Shown piece by piece: positions 30,491 to 42,096 of a DNA stretch of 64,000 nt (its first letter is position 1; each line of letters starts with the position of its first letter). A model generated the notes under the pieces. The model was given only the letters and a program-made list of their open reading frames with translations, was not told the origin of the DNA and did no database searches. This DNA is from Symbiodinium sp. CCMP2592 (Eukaryota; Sar; Dinophyceae; Suessiales; Symbiodiniaceae): assembly GCA_905221615.1 (NCBI GenBank), contig CAJNDT010002890.1, positions 1,687,882-1,751,881 of the forward strand, read 5' to 3'. A program made the translations under genes and the position numbers.

Positions 30491-31256
30491 AAGTCCCTTC
30501 CGGAAACAGGCCCTCGGCCAGCGTGGCGGGGTGGTCCGCGAGCGGGACGGCTTTGAGGCAGCGACCAGGGCTGAAGAGGGGGTTCAAGATCCAGGGTTTG
30601 GGGTTAAGTTTACCGATGTTGTAATTCCATGTTGTGGGTTTGGGATTGGGCCTTGTAATCACCACTTGAGGAACAAGGTATGGTTCATCTTCCATTTCTG
30701 TTTCAGTTTTGTTTCCGTTCTTGACGTCTCTTGAGGTTGGCGTTTGCGAGTTTACTCCTCTGTGACATGCGTTTGCAGAGGGTCCATGTGTAAATAGTTT
30801 TGTACTTGACGTGTCATCACAGGTTTTCGTTCTGTCTTCCGCTTCTCCAGGGTCTTCCCTTTCCGGTTCCGTTTAGTTTTCCACTTGTGTTTTCGGTTCC
30901 GTTCGTGCTTCCATGTGGGGTTCCAGTGTCGATTTCGCTTCCGTTCAGCTTTCCGTTTTCCCTTGTAGTGCCTTCCACTTTTTTGCTAGGTAGTAAACAG
31001 TGCTAATGCCGCGGTGCATTTTGTCCAGCCATTGGGGCTCGGGCGGGTTCCGAAACCAACGCCTGAGCGCAAAACGGAACCGATAGGGCAGATTCTGAAA
31101 CCGGAACCTGGAATCCGAAGCGGACGTATTAACCCAAAGCCCTATCCTAAACGGCTAAACCCTGCAACCCTAAACCTCATAACTCTAAACCGCCCAGAAC
31201 CCTAAACTCGACAATGTTCAACCCCAAACGGCATGCAGAAGCCTGGATCACCCTTG

Positions 31257-31378
31257 GTCTCCATGGTAGTTCCTTCTTGTGGTTCATATTTAGGATTAGG
31301 GTTTAGGGTTGTGGTTCATATTTAGGGTCCCATGAAGGTAATCCCAAAAAAAAGCACTTCTATGGAGCCTATGGGTAG
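31257..31378. mobile_element. Palindromic element, family H
   Basis: GTCTCCATGGTAGTTCCTTC faces a decayed AAAAGCACTTCTATGGAGCC. TGTGGTTCATATTTAGG occurs twice, split by a TTAGGGTTTAGGG unit. Confidence 0.65.
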
Positions 31379-31388
31379 AGAAGCCGCA

Positions 31389-31480
31389 GGTCTTCTTTGG
31401 CGTGGATGGCAGTAAGGCCTCGCAGTCCAAAGCCGCGAAAGCAAAGGTCGCCAAGGACCGGCTCATGTTTCATAAGAGGC
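31389..31480 (+). CDS. Coding-like island, lysine-rich
   Basis: After a CAG the frame reads VFFGVDGSKASQSKAAKAK then VAKDRLMFHKR before telomere-like sequence. The basic, alanine-rich helix is gene-like but short. Confidence 0.2.
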
Positions 31481-31554
31481 CCAAAGGGTTTAGGGATAGC
31501 TCCCAATCTTGGAGTTTAGGGTTTAGGGTTCATACAGAGTTTGGGGTTTATCAT

Positions 31555-31671
31555 AGGAGGCCAAAAGGCGTTTTAGCCTATGGGGGTTTAGTAGGGATTA
31601 GGGTTCCCATAATAGCGTTCATATTAAGGAATCCCTACCCCAAGAATCTTAAACCCCCCTTTTGGCCTCCC
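31555..31671. mobile_element. Palindromic element, family R
   Basis: AGGAGGCCAAAAGGCGTTTT faces CCCCTTTTGGCCTCCC. Only one copy was seen. Confidence 0.55.
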
Positions 31672-31707
31672 ATCAACGTTTCTGTAGGTATCGGGCTCCT
31701 GTCAAAT

Positions 31708-31818
31708 TAGGTTCCCTAGTAGCGCCCTTTTGCCCTTTGTGTTGCTTGGGTTCCCCTATTGAAGCCACATAGTAGGAAAAAGGGGCACTTATTATGAAGG
31801 GGCTACTGGGGGAACTTA
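31708..31818. mobile_element. Palindromic element, family N
   Basis: TAGGTTCCCTAGTAGCGCCC faces GGGGCTACTGGGGGAACTTA. Confidence 0.6.
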
Positions 31819-34320
31819 GAAAAGGATCTCTAAGGGTTCCCTGAGCGATCTAGTATGATAGCCTAGGGATTTTGTTTAGACTTTGGAGTTTACGTTGTGG
31901 GTATGGTGTTCTTGTTTTTGGTTTGCAATTCGTGTTTTCTCCTGTGTTTGGATTCTTGGTGGAGGCTTGAGGGTTTTGTGGTTGTGGGCCGGGCTTTGCC
32001 GTTTTGGTTTTGTAAGTCTTAGGATTGGGCTCAATCCGAAATTCGAAATCCTAGACCGCCAGCCGTACATCCCAAACCCGATTACCCAACTATAAACCGC
32101 ACACCCTAAACTTCCAAACCCGACCCAGGATGCGAGAGACGGTTTCGACAAGTTCTACGGCCCTTGTCTCAGATTTGTCCTTGCTGAGGCTTCGCCTCGG
32201 GTTTGTACTTAGAGTGCAGGGTCCCCACAGAGCCTACTTCCGGCCTTCGGCAGACATATTCCATGGTTTGTGTGTCGTGGAGATTATGCTGATTTTCATG
32301 TTACGTAACATAATGCTTAGTAGTGTATGGTTTTGCGGCCTGGAGTTGGGATTCCAGCCTGTCAAGCTGCCGATTACCGGTTGCAGTGCAAGGATGCTAA
32401 CATAAGCCTTGAAGCCCTAAACCCTTAAAGCACCAAACCCACAACCACCAAGCCCCCAGCGCCCACACCTCCAAACCCCCTCCAGGCATCCCCAGATCGG
32501 GTGATGGTGAGGACCGGGGATGAGGGTTTAGGGATTAGGGTTTAGGGTCATAAGACCTACTTCGAGGGTCGCAGAACTTAGCAGGTAGTTACTTGATAGA
32601 CCCAAAAGTCTCAAAACCCCAATTAGGATCCTGTTTAGGGTACCTACAAGTCTACTCAATGCTTGGTACCTGCGCTCGCAGGTCTGCAGTTAAGGGGTTG
32701 TGGGTTGAAGAAGGTCTTGGGCTTCTAGGGGGGGAGTCGGGTGCTTTCGATGTGGATTGAGGGTTCAGGAGTCAGAGATTAGTGGGTTTAAGGTTTTGTT
32801 TGGGGTGTGTTCGGGGATACTGAAGGGCTTAGTTCGTCGAGTAGGTGGCAACTTACGAGTGCCCTCTAGATAAAGAACCATGGACGTCTGGGTCCAGCAG
32901 CGCCGCCCCGAGCTTCCTTTTCCCTTGCTTGGATTCATAGTGGTGACCTGGTGCGCCCACTCGCGCCCATGTCGTATGCATCCTGCCTTAAGTGGCTACG
33001 TTGGTTCCTCCAATGCCCTTGGCTTGCAGACAAGCCGCCGATCCCATGCTCAAATTACACTGTCCACAGTATGACTGCACACTGCTGAGCTTCATGCTGG
33101 AAATTCCCGAGATTAAGGATGGCGACCGCGACGCAAAGGGTCACCACCGCGGCAGCAGCCGCGACCTCCCAGCTACGCGCGGCGGTTTTGTCGGGCTTCC
33201 GCCCTGGCACTCCGCAGCATAGGAGGGCTCAGCTTCCGATGTGTGCCATCTACTTGTAAGTAGGAACCCTGCTTCTGACAACCCTCGACAACACAAGAAC
33301 TGGACCAGGAACCTTACATCCCTCCACTCCCTTGTCGCTTCGAGGTAATTAGCGACTGGGAGTTCTAGATTTCACGGTCGCAGGGCTTGGTGGAGCTTTG
33401 AAATATTCAACCCACTATGCTACTGCTACTTACCAGGACAAAGAGACACAAGCCGGACCATCCAAAGCTCTGGATTAGGCTATATACCTTGAATGCTGTA
33501 CTTTATATCGAAGTTGACCACGAATGTTCCGTAAATTGTAGGGCCGCGAGTGATCTTCAAGATATGAGTAAGTCACTTGTCTTCCCCAGTTATCGAACCC
33601 CCTGTTGTAATCCATTAATATTACACAGAATAACCCTAAACCCTTGCCTGAAATGCAAAACCCTACAGGGTGGAGCCCGTTCGCAGGAGAGCCCCAACAG
33701 CCCTATGGCTCAGAGGGCAGAGGAGCTGAGTGCCCGGGGTTGATTGCTTCAACACGGGCCCAAAAACTATAAAGAACCTAGGCCCGTCAGGGGTCTAAAG
33801 TTGAGAGTTATGGACCCTGAATCCCCACTCCCTTAAGGGTTCAGGGTGGGAGTTACCTCACAAGGCCTTCCCCACACCAAACCGAGGTTTCTTACAGTCC
33901 GCTTAGTGGAATCACCCTAAGACTCCAAATAGGTCAAAGTAGGTACTATTGACAGACGTTAGACCCCAAAGTAGGTACCGATTGAATACTTGGAATCTCA
34001 GGGTTATGGTTTGTCGATGCGCGCAGCACAGCCTTTTGAAGAAAGTAGCCAAGTAACGATATCGACTTCGGCTTAGGGTGCAGGGACGTGCCTCAAATCA
34101 CATTAGGGTCCGCACTGTACAAGACTTTACAAGTTTAGAGTCGTTTCCTTGTTCAGCCTCTTGGACGCTCCATGATAAGCCTCGACAGTTATCTAAGCTC
34201 CACGAAGGTAGGTTGAGTGAACAAGCATGAGGAACATTGAAGCGGGACTTGTGCATTGCCATTCATCCGGAATCTATCGTACCCTTGAGATTGCTTTGGG
34301 CTTCGCAGCAGCGTGACATC
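31819..34320. other. Intergenic with coding-like islands
   Basis: Islands on plus: 32127-32203 (DARDGFDKFYGPCLRFVLAE), 32880-33222 (open in more than one frame), 33368-33478 (listed) and 34142-34215 (RFLVQPLGRSMISLDSYLSS). A family B-like palindrome relic lies at 32560-32665. Confidence 0.35.
33368..33478 (+). CDS. Coding-like island, 36 codons
   Basis: The frame reads DFTVAGLGGALKYSTHYAT then ATYQDKETQAGPSKALD and TAG. A second frame (33417-33743, 108 codons) is open across and beyond it, so the assignment is unsure. Confidence 0.2.
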   Translation, partial: DFTVAGLGGALKYSTHYATATYQDKETQAGPSKALD

Positions 34321-34635
34321 CAGCCCCTAAACCCTAAACCCTAAACCCTAAACCTGTAGCAAAACCTGTAGCTGTCATCCTCCTCCCTGCCGCTCACCAG
34401 TGCTGTCTGGCCCAAAAGTCCCCGATTTATTAGCCCGAAATGCTAGGGACCCTAAAGCCTGAACCAAAGAGCCGGAGCCCCGAAAATCTGCACCTGCTCC
34501 AGTCGACCGAGAGAGGCGCTTTACAGTCTACTCGTCTTAAAGTACAAACAAAAACGTGTCAAGCCTACATATGACACAGGCCCCCGCAGTCTTTAGATCA
34601 ACCCTTATACGAGCTACACCCAGCCTCTGTCAAGC

Positions 34636-34728
34636 TTCTAAACCCTAAACCCTAAACCCCTAAACCCTAAACCCTAAACCCTAAACCCCTAAACCCTAAA
34701 CCCTAAACCCTAAAAACCCTGAACCCTC
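34636..34728. repeat. CCCTAAA array
   Basis: About 12 CCCTAAA/CCCCTAAA units shortly before the signal-peptide ORF at 34770. Confidence 0.9.
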
Positions 34729-34769
34729 GAAGGCCCTGCAGGTCCAGCTCACGGGTCCTGTCGTTAGCC

Positions 34770-34901
34770 ATGGCTCGCACTCTCGTGCTCGCAGCTCTTT
34801 TGCCGTGTGCTCTGGCATATGGCTCAAACTGCTTCAAACTCCTGAAGGCCCGGACTCTCGCATTTGGGTGTTTGAAGGTTTGGCGGCGTTTTATACATGG
34901 C
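34770..34901 (+). CDS. Small ORF with signal-peptide-like start
   Basis: ATG at 34770 opens MARTLVLAALLPCALAYGSN followed by CFKLLKARTLAFG. This is a textbook signal peptide: positive n-region, leucine/alanine core and A-Y-G-S as a cleavage site. The frame runs into a family I palindrome after about 44 codons. It may be the first exon of a secreted or plastid-targeted protein whose remainder is lost or distant. Confidence 0.3.
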
Positions 34902-34907
34902 ATTGTA

Positions 34908-35001
34908 CCATTGCCAACGCTATTATAGGGTTGCTTTATTATAGTTATGGTATAATGGGCCCCCAAAACCCTATTCTAATGATTAAGGTCCCTGCATTAT
35001 A
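34908..35001. mobile_element. Palindromic element, family I
   Basis: Core TTATTATAGTTATGGTATAA with CCCCAAAACCCTATTCTAAT; the left end is decayed. It follows the signal-peptide ORF at 34770. Confidence 0.6.
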
Positions 35002-35502
35002 ATTTTACTGCTTTGTGGCTCTTTTCGAAGTCAATGTGGTTCCAGGACCAGGAGCAGCGCGTCGGTGGTTCTGTTCGAAGCTTTAGGGTTAATCAGGGTT
35101 TGTGTTTAGGGCGAGTTAGGGGCTGGTGGGTGTTGGAATGGCCGTGCATGTTTAGATTTCGGCTTTGACGGTCCCTTTTTGCCTGGCCATGTTTGCAGTA
35201 TCTTTCGGAGTTCAGCAACAGAAGCACTTCAAAGCCTGTTCCGGAGTTGAATCCTAACCGGAACCCGGAAGCCGAGTGAGCGGACCAGAAACCCCAAACC
35301 CGAGAATAGGAACAGCAAAACAAATCCTCAGGCATGGACCTTCAGTAGCAGCAAAAGTAGCCGTAGCAGCAGCAGTAGCAGTATAATCCCTTGATAGTCA
35401 ACCCTGTAATAAGCCTGAAACCCTGCAACCGAAGCTTCACCCCCCACAGCAACAACAAGTCCAAAGTTCACGACCCTGAAGCCTAAACCCTAAAACCTAT
35501 CA

Positions 35503-35819
35503 GCGGTCGATGATATAAATCCTGCATCACCCACAATACGGAAAAATGCCATACGTCTCACTGTCTAGGGTCATTAAGGTAATGCAGGATTCATATCATC
35601 AACCCTTAACCCTCTATAGATCCCTTAAAGGCGCCTTTGTAGATCCCCTTAAAGGAACCCCAGGATTCTAGGGTCATTTTAGCCCTAGGGCTCCATGTAC
35701 CCATATAGTATATACTTGGGCCTTAAAGGGGTTCCTATATATGTACTTTGAGGCCTAAGTGTATTTATGTGGCTACATGGATCCTTAGGGTAAGGTAAGG
35801 ATTCATATCATCAACCGGA
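35503..35819. mobile_element. Composite G-spacer-E module
   Basis: A G element (35503-35605) is followed by a spacer with GATTCTAGGGTCATTTTAG, a full E element (35685-35790) and a G-like end (ATTCATATCATCAACCGG). This is the inverse order of 21604-21892. Confidence 0.7.
35685..35790. mobile_element. Palindromic element, family E
   Basis: GGGCTCCATGTACCCATATA faces GGCTACATGGATCCTTAGGG. Confidence 0.8.
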
Positions 35820-36615
35820 GTTCCATCCCGAGGAGCCTCTGACGGAGGCGCCCTTCTCCCCAGCAGACATGACGAAGCTTCTTTGGCCAGAATCCGGGTT
35901 TAGGGTTTAAGGGTTTAGGGTTTGGGGAAGACTCCAGGGGTGCATCAAGGTCATGAAAAATTCCTCAGCGTCCTTGTAGTCCTTGTTTATGCTTCTGGGT
36001 ACCCGAAGTCTCATAATAAGGAGTACTTGGACCCGTAGGGAATGCAAAAAACATGCTTCTAGGATTGCATAGGGCTTGATTTGAGTTTTGCAGGGTTTAG
36101 CATGGCGCCTGAATGATTAGAATGGAATGTCGGTGCATGTTACACGCACTGACCATGTAGATTGAGTCAGGGACTTTCGGGAATGTTTTCCAATTGCTCA
36201 GACCCAGTTATATGAGCATCATGGTGTTTACTTTGATAAGGTTTCCTGTAGTTACAGGATTGTCCAGCTTGCTGTTTTAGTCTGAAAGGTTGCGGCTAGA
36301 AGCACCCTAAATGCTGTTTCGTCGGAGGCGAGCACTTAGCATCTAGCATGTGATTGTAGACCTGCACATCCGGCTAGGACAAATATTCGTATACAGTATA
36401 CTACGACATAGTTTCGTATAGTATGTTTCGTAAGGCAGTAGGCCGGGACCATGAGTAGGTTGATGTATGCAACAAGCACTCCCTAGAACAAAACGGTTGG
36501 GTGCGGGGCGCAGGAAATGTAACATAGAATTTCTCGAGCTCTCGAACTCTAAATCCTAAAGCCCTAAATCCCTAGACCCTAGATTGGTATAGTTAGATCA
36601 TATTGTACTTACATC

Positions 36616-36719
36616 TGGGAGTTTCCGAAAATTAGGGTACCCTATTTTGGGGTCCTGAAAATAAGGATGCTACTTTTTAGGGTACTATATTAGGGTCCCC
36701 TATTTCCGGAAACTCCCAT
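36616..36719. mobile_element. Palindromic element, family C
   Basis: TGGGAGTTTCCGAAAATTAG faces CTATTTCCGGAAACTCCCA. Both arms are nearly complete. Confidence 0.85.
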
Positions 36720-37289
36720 GCAACAGATGGCCCTGAATATGACCCCAGGCCCCAGGATACAAACCTGTGCGCAGCCGTGAGTTGTGGCTTCGTCCACGGG
36801 TAGCAAACTGCAGCACAAGGCCCTCAGTGACGGCGGTTTCACTGTTGATGAACATTTAGGAGTTAGTGGTTTAGGGTGCAGGGTTTAGGGCTTGGGGTTT
36901 AGGGTTTAGGAGTTTAGGTTGCAGGGTTTAGGGTTTCGGGTTTTGGGGTGAAGGGTTCAGGGTTTGGGGTTTAGAGTTTAACAGACTTGACTAGAATATT
37001 ATTGGTCCCCTCAGAGCAACCCTTCTTGGACCCTGAAAGGAGCCCATCAGAATAGAGCCCCCTACAGGAACTACTCCTTGTCGATGAACAGACTAGAAGG
37101 GACACTGTTGGATCATCCGCTATGATGGACACTGCAGGGTTTTGTCAACCTCCTGCAGTTTGGCAACTTTGGTACATGTGTGGCTTCCCCACTGCTATAC
37201 GTAGTAGTGTAGAGCCTTGATTCATACATCCTCCATACCATACACTGAAACGGATCATAGTAGGCATCCTCAGATTAAGCCCTCGGAGA

Positions 37290-37290
<1 letters not shown>

Positions 37291-37324
<34 letters not shown>
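37291..37324. repeat. (TG)n(TA)n microsatellite
   Basis: GTGTGT followed by TATATA. Confidence 0.95.
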
Positions 37325-37733
37325 TACAAGCTATGTCTGTCATCGTTTCTATCAGTGGCCTTGAACCTCATCGTAGTACTTCCATATCCAGCTGGCCACC
37401 CGCCGCCCCCAACCCTAAACCCTGCTACACCTCAAATACTTGGCCAAAGGCTCTTGGAGCATTTCCGAAGCAATTTGGACATCAACGGTCAGCTTCTCAG
37501 ATGCTCTGAAAGCCCCTAGCTGGGGGAAGCGAATAATACCTGCAGGGTTTACCGGTTTACTGTACAAAAAACATTGTAAAATCGCATACACCCTAAACCG
37601 CATACACCTTAAACCCTACTTGTACAAGAATCCTACATAACGCCGTAAACCCTCAAGACGGATGGTTACTAGGCCGTAAGCCTCGAAACCCTTGATTTCG
37701 GGGTCCGAACCTTGGGGGTGGCGATGAGGGATA

Positions 37734-37836
37734 TGGGAGTTTCCGGAAATAAGGGACCCTCATGTAGTACCCTAAATAGTAGGGTCCTTAACATAACAAC
37801 CCTAAAATAAGGTACCCTAATTTCCGGAAACTCCCA
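37734..37836. mobile_element. Palindromic element, family C
   Basis: TGGGAGTTTCCGGAAATAAG faces CTAATTTCCGGAAACTCCCA. It is inverted relative to 36616. Confidence 0.85.
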
Positions 37837-37955
37837 TATCTAGCACTCCCCGTAGTTTAGGTCTGTATAATCTGTTGCAGGATTTGGTCCATCAGAAGTA
37901 AGTAGAGTGAGGATCCAGGGCTGCTGGTGATTCGGATCTTGGCAATGGACCATTT

Positions 37956-38075
37956 CTTAAAGGCTCATGGGACTTAGTAAGTAAGGTTATAAGTAGGTTA
38001 CAGCGGGATAACCCCACTTTTGTGGACTTATAGCCTCTAGTATGACCTACTTACTTCGTGCCATGGTCCTCTAAG
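37956..38075. mobile_element. Palindromic element, family A, decayed
   Basis: CTTAAAGGCTCATGGGACTT faces TTCGTGCCATGGTCCTCTAA. Confidence 0.6.
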
Positions 38076-38392
38076 CAGTGGCTCCTATGGTGGTTAAGGG
38101 GTTTGAGGGGATTACCGGTTTGGTCCTGAGCCCTAAACCCCAAAACCCTAACCCCACAAACCCTGATGTTCTCTAGGTAGGATTGTGGGACATTTTGTAT
38201 TTTCCTTATTTGGGTTTATAAGGGACCCTATATATAGATAATTTTTTCGGGGTGTTTAAAGGCCAACCCAGTTTTTTTTATATCGCAGTCGTTCAAAACG
38301 TTGGAACCTTAGGAGCTCAGAGTTTTGAGTGTTCCGAGAGAGAGGGTTCGAAAGGGATGGGGGCCTTCGCACACTTTGCGCGTGTACCAATG

Positions 38393-38518
38393 GGGAAAAG
38401 GAGGGACCCTTAATGGGGACCCCTACCCTATACTGGGCTCGATAATGGGTATATAATGGGCTATATTATGGGTATATACCTAGGGGTCCTTATTAAGGGT
38501 CCCTCCTTTTACCCTTTG
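38393..38518. mobile_element. Palindromic element, family J
   Basis: AAAAGGAGGGACCCTTAATG faces TTAAGGGTCCCTCCTTTT. The middle is repeated GGGTATATA. This is a strong hairpin. Confidence 0.85.
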
Positions 38519-38752
38519 AGTGTACCCTGAATCCAAAACCCTAAATCCCGAGCCTAAACCCTGTAGGCCCCAATCTCGATCCCAAAACTTTTAACTCCTG
38601 ACTGCCTTTCCCGTTCAGGATCTTTAGTGGTATGCCTAATGCGGGGGGGGGGGGGCTGTGGGAATTCACCCGCTTCGGGTTTTCGATTATATTCTACGGA
38701 TTTAGAGTGTTTTTGCTGTCGGGCTTGATGGGCTAGAGATCGTGGTTGTTAT

Positions 38753-38852
38753 GGGTGGTTGTCAAAACTATGGTCCCTTTTTGGGTACCCTAAATAATAG
38801 GTGCCGTATCATAGCAGGGACGCAAAAAGGACCATAATTTTGACAACCGCCC
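38753..38852. mobile_element. Palindromic element, family K
   Basis: GGTGGTTGTCAAAACTATGG faces CCATAATTTTGACAACCGCC. Confidence 0.85.
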
Positions 38853-39215
38853 TTATGGGTACTGGTTATCTGGTGCAAGGTGTAAGGTCAAGTTCAAAGA
38901 TTTCTGACTTGCGCTGGCAAACTACCCTTGCGAGGCACTTGTTGGAGAGGCCTAGTTTGACAAGCAGCTCATGTGGGTCAGTCGAGTGTTTTCACGGGAG
39001 CCCAGCTACCCATAACATTGTTAGGTTGCTGGGTTATCGGTACTAGAACGGTCATATAAATTTTAAGGCTCAAGCAATAATAGTAAACCACTGTGACGTG
39101 GGTAACTAGGTTTCGAGGGTCACGCAGTGCTGTCTCATCCTGCTGTCCTACTGCCATTTCTACCACAACCCGCGCCGTAAATCCCAGGTTTCAAGCTTGA
39201 TTAAGTGTGCAGGCA

Positions 39216-39386
39216 ATGCCGGAAGATAGAGGGACAAGAGTAGGCTTAGAGTTTGGGTTTCTATTGGGAAAAAATCAGGTACTGGAGCTGTCATCGCCTC
39301 CCCTGGGGAGACCCCTGCGCTGCCAGCCTCCTGTGTGGGTGGCTACCGATACCACTGGACGGCTTTCTTGCAGGGTGTTTGGTTGA
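39216..39386 (+). CDS. Small ORF, 56 codons, hypothetical
   Basis: ATG to TGA encodes MPEDRGTRVGLEFGFLLG and then a proline-rich middle. No domain is seen, and this length can occur by chance. Confidence 0.15.
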   Translation: MPEDRGTRVGLEFGFLLGKNQVLELSSPPLGRPLRCQPPVWVATDTTGRLSCRVFG

Positions 39387-39659
39387 GGGACTAGGGTTTA
39401 AGATTTACATTAACCCTGAGTAACTTACCTTTTTAGGGCTCATTATTATGATTTCCTTATACAAGCCCTTAAGGTAGGTTCTTCAGGGTTGAGGTAGGGT
39501 CTAGGCTTACAGGCTCAGGGGTTTGTTTTAGGCTTCGAGTCTGAGGCTTTTCGGGTCAAGATGTTTCGGGGGGGGACTGCGGAAATATCTAGGTCAGCAC
39601 GTGTAGTTCCCCGGACCCTACGTATGCCCTATCCATACCCTAACTCTAAACCCTAAAGC

Positions 39660-39821
39660 CAATCTGTGTGGGGATCGCGAGACCTGCGAGCTTTCGCCGA
39701 GATTAAGATTCCGGATTGCGTCGAGTCGAGGCTTTTTGATCGCGAAGTGCACCTAGTCACAGGTCTTTTCCCAGAGTCACAAGTTTTTCAAGGCAGGTTC
39801 GAGATTCGATTAGTAATGTAA
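39660..39821 (+). CDS. Coding-like island, 53 codons, hypothetical
   Basis: The frame reads SRDLRAFAEIKIPDCVESRL, continues DREVHLVTGLFPES and ends at TAA 39819-39821. It has a balanced, protein-like composition and is flanked by telomere-like DNA. No family was recognised. Confidence 0.25.
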   Translation, partial: QSVWGSRDLRAFAEIKIPDCVESRLFDREVHLVTGLFPESQVFQGRFEIRLVM

Positions 39822-39911
39822 GGGCCCGAACTGGGGCCCGAACAATCAGTAATATTGTCTTCTTGACTCCATATGTATTCCACTCTACTGTATTTATTGC
39901 GCCCCCTATAT

Positions 39912-40041
39912 ATTGACGCGCCAACATAGGTATCGAGAAGATGCCGTCGCAATCGTGATGGAATCCGGGTCACTGCAACATTGGACCACATGCAAACTGC
40001 ACCCTGCGAAGATGTCACCGGGTGTTACACCCAATAGTTAA
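39912..40041 (+). CDS. Coding-like island, hypothetical
   Basis: The frame reads YREDAVAIVMESGSLQHW then TTCKLHPAKM to TAA at 40039-40041. It is close to the island at 39660 on the same strand, so both might be pieces of one old gene. Confidence 0.2.
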
Positions 40042-40645
40042 GGACCCAAAACGGACATAATGCTTATCTTCGTTATATAACGGGGTTTATATGGGACATC
40101 CCCCTAATTTTGCTTGTGTTCTTTGTTGGGGCCCTAAATAGGCCATCAATCGAATCTCCTTGGGCCGCAAAACTCAGCACCCAAACCGCGAAGCCTTCTT
40201 CTCGGTCAGGACACGGGACGGCGCATTAAGCCTGGCTGCGCTCCTGCTTCGCGGCACGAACGTGTTTGCTTCGATGTGTCAGCGTCGTAGATGCAGCTTC
40301 ATAGCATGCTTAAAGCTTGTGGTGAAATTACGAGTTCGTGTTTTGGTGTAAGTGTTGCAAAACCCTAAATTTCCATGTACATGAAAATGCATCCATTAGT
40401 TTGGAGTGCCCATATAGAATGGCCTTTGAGGACAAACAGATACTGAATAGGTGCACCCACCCCTCAGACAAGAAGTGTCTACATGTAGCTGCTTTTTCTT
40501 GCACGAGTCGTTAATTCTTTGTCTTCTTGCCATGATAGCAAAACCTGAACACTCAAGCCTCCGTAAACCCTAACTAATGCGGTCACAGGGTGGATATGGG
40601 CTTGGGCTGCTTGATGTCATGATCAGCGCATGAGGCTTCGGGCCT

Positions 40646-40755
40646 AATATAGGGGCCTTTATGACTATCGATACTCTTTTGGGGGTATTATAATAACTAT
40701 TATACCCCCCCGCCACCCGCAAACCCTATTCTCAAAATTAAGGCCCCTTTGCCTT
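40646..40755. mobile_element. Palindromic element, family I
   Basis: AATATAGGGGCCTTTATGAC faces a shortened AAATTAAGGCCCCTTT. Confidence 0.65.
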
Positions 40756-40865
40756 AGAACCCTATCAGCTATAGATCCCTTATAGAACCCTTTAACGGAA
40801 CCCTGTAAAAGCCTATATCATAGTACCTTATAGTATTACCTACAGTAACCCTTACAGGACCCTTT

Positions 40866-40982
40866 ATAGTAGAAGCCAGAAAGTTGGAACATCATTGTCC
40901 TCATGCCCTTAAGGTAAAGTATAAGAGATCCTAGCACTAATCCTCCTAAAGCCATGTTCCAACTTTCTGGCTCCTAATGTAA
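40866..40982. mobile_element. Palindromic element, family F
   Basis: TAGTAGAAGCCAGAAAGTTG faces CAACTTTCTGGCTCCTAAT. Confidence 0.8.
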
Positions 40983-41043
40983 AAGGAAGACCCTCCTGTA
41001 ATTATCAAGGCCCCTATAGTACCCGAAGTCCTCAAGCAGGAAA

Positions 41044-41238
41044 ATGTTCGGAATCTCAACATGGAATGCCATTGAAGCAGAAACGGAAGAACCCCTAAAC
41101 ACAGAAAACCTGAAATACCCAAAGACTTCGAGCAGCAAGGCAACAGACCTGCGAAGTGTGGGTCGAACGTCGAAGAAGCCTTCAAAATTCAATCAATCTG
41201 AAGGCCCTACAGCTGCAAGACCGCTCGAAATTTCCTGA
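41044..41238 (+). CDS. Small ORF, 64 codons, hydrophilic
   Basis: A complete ATG-to-TGA frame starts MFGISTWNAIEAETEEP and is rich in Lys, Ser, Glu and Thr. No telomere-derived residues occur in it. It directly follows a family F palindrome. Confidence 0.2.
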   Translation: MFGISTWNAIEAETEEPLNTENLKYPKTSSSKATDLRSVGRTSKKPSKFNQSEGPTAARPLEIS

Positions 41239-41327
41239 GCCCGGCTCTTTCAACGACTGACACTGTTTAGGGTTCAAGGTTTTAGGTTGGAGGAGCCTCG
41301 GAACTTGAGCCAAAAGCCCTGACCTGA

Positions 41328-41398
41328 AGGTTTAGGGTTTAGGGTTTAGGGGTTTAGGGTTTAGGGGTTTAGGGTTTAGGGGTTTAGGGGTTTAGGGT
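41328..41398. repeat. TTTAGGG array
   Basis: Alternating TTTAGGG and TTTAGGGG units. Confidence 0.9.
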
Positions 41399-41442
41399 CC
41401 CAAACGAATTCCCGACTCTACTTGCAGCGCCTCAGGCACCAC

Positions 41443-41550
41443 AACCCTAAACCCTATACCCTAAGCCAGATACGCCCCAAACCCTATACCCTAAGCCAGA
41501 TACCCAAACCCCCAAACCCTAAACCAGATACGGCCTAAACCCCAAACCCG
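41443..41550. repeat. Short tandem repeat with AGCCAGATAC
   Basis: CCCTATACCCTAAGCCAGATAC occurs twice and a degenerate third copy follows, about 35 bases apart. Confidence 0.75.
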
Positions 41551-41660
41551 CCGCGCACGCCCCGAGGCACTGGGGAGAAGCTTTTGGCGTCCTCGGTCAC
41601 CAGATGGAAGCCCTCTTCCTGCGCTATGCGACCTGGGTCAGGGCCTGGGCTTCTGGCGTG

Positions 41661-41768
41661 CCCGGCCTTCCAAAATCCCTTAATTAAGGAATATACCTTA
41701 AACCATAGTAGGGTCCCTAATATGATCCAAAGTATATTCCTTAACTAAGGGATTTTGGAGGTTCTGGG
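41661..41768. mobile_element. Palindromic element, family D
   Basis: CCAAAATCCCTTAATTAAGG faces CCTTAACTAAGGGATTTTGG. A coding-like GC-rich stretch (41550-41670) ends at its left arm. Confidence 0.85.
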
Positions 41769-41789
41769 TGTTGAACACCTCAATGCGGA

Positions 41790-41876
41790 CCCCTGATTAA
41801 GTTACCCTGGGCCTACAACCCCATGATAGTAGGGGCTCATATAAGGAACCCTAAAACAGGCCCAAGGTTATGTAGA
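41790..41876. mobile_element. Palindromic element, family O, decayed
   Basis: CTGATTAAGTTACCCTGGGC faces AGGCCCAAGGTTATGTAG; the centre has GCTCATATAAGGAACCC. Confidence 0.5.
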
Positions 41877-42026
41877 ATAGTTCAACTATTTATCTCATGG
41901 TTTAACTTAGCTTACTTTGATACAGCTAGTATGATATCACTTGATATCGTATAGTGTAAGATAACTAGCTCTGATGCGACTCGTTATACACCTACATAAT
42001 ACAATAATATACATACATGATCACAT

Positions 42027-42051
42027 GATATATATATATATATATATATAC
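42027..42051. repeat. (TA)n microsatellite
   Basis: About 11 TA units within an AT-rich stretch, 41930-42080. Confidence 0.9.
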
Positions 42052-42096
42052 ATACAGATGTATCTATATATTGTATAGCAAGAGATTCTCAAATGA

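Larger units (their letters stand above)
27908..31250. other. Intergenic after the RCC1-like gene
   Basis: Holds the listed palindromes plus weak islands: 28455-28544 (ERGMLRCKRQGRQALNQFR), 29800-29900 (EFEGRVTVENCRCLTCRYT) and 30498-30582 (FRKQALGQRGGVVRERDGF). 30830-31110 is a low-complexity TTCCGTTTTCC-type stretch with its complement, able to fold back. Confidence 0.4.
35820..38392. other. Intergenic, palindromes and islands
   Basis: 35814-35899 reads PEFHPEEPLTEAPFSPADM just after the composite module. 36725-36865 reads MQQMALNMTPGPR and LQHKALSDGGFTVDEHLG with a possible GTGAGT donor between them. 37440-37519 reads LGQRLLEHFRSNLDINGQLL. 36850-36975 is TTTAGGG-derived. Confidence 0.35.
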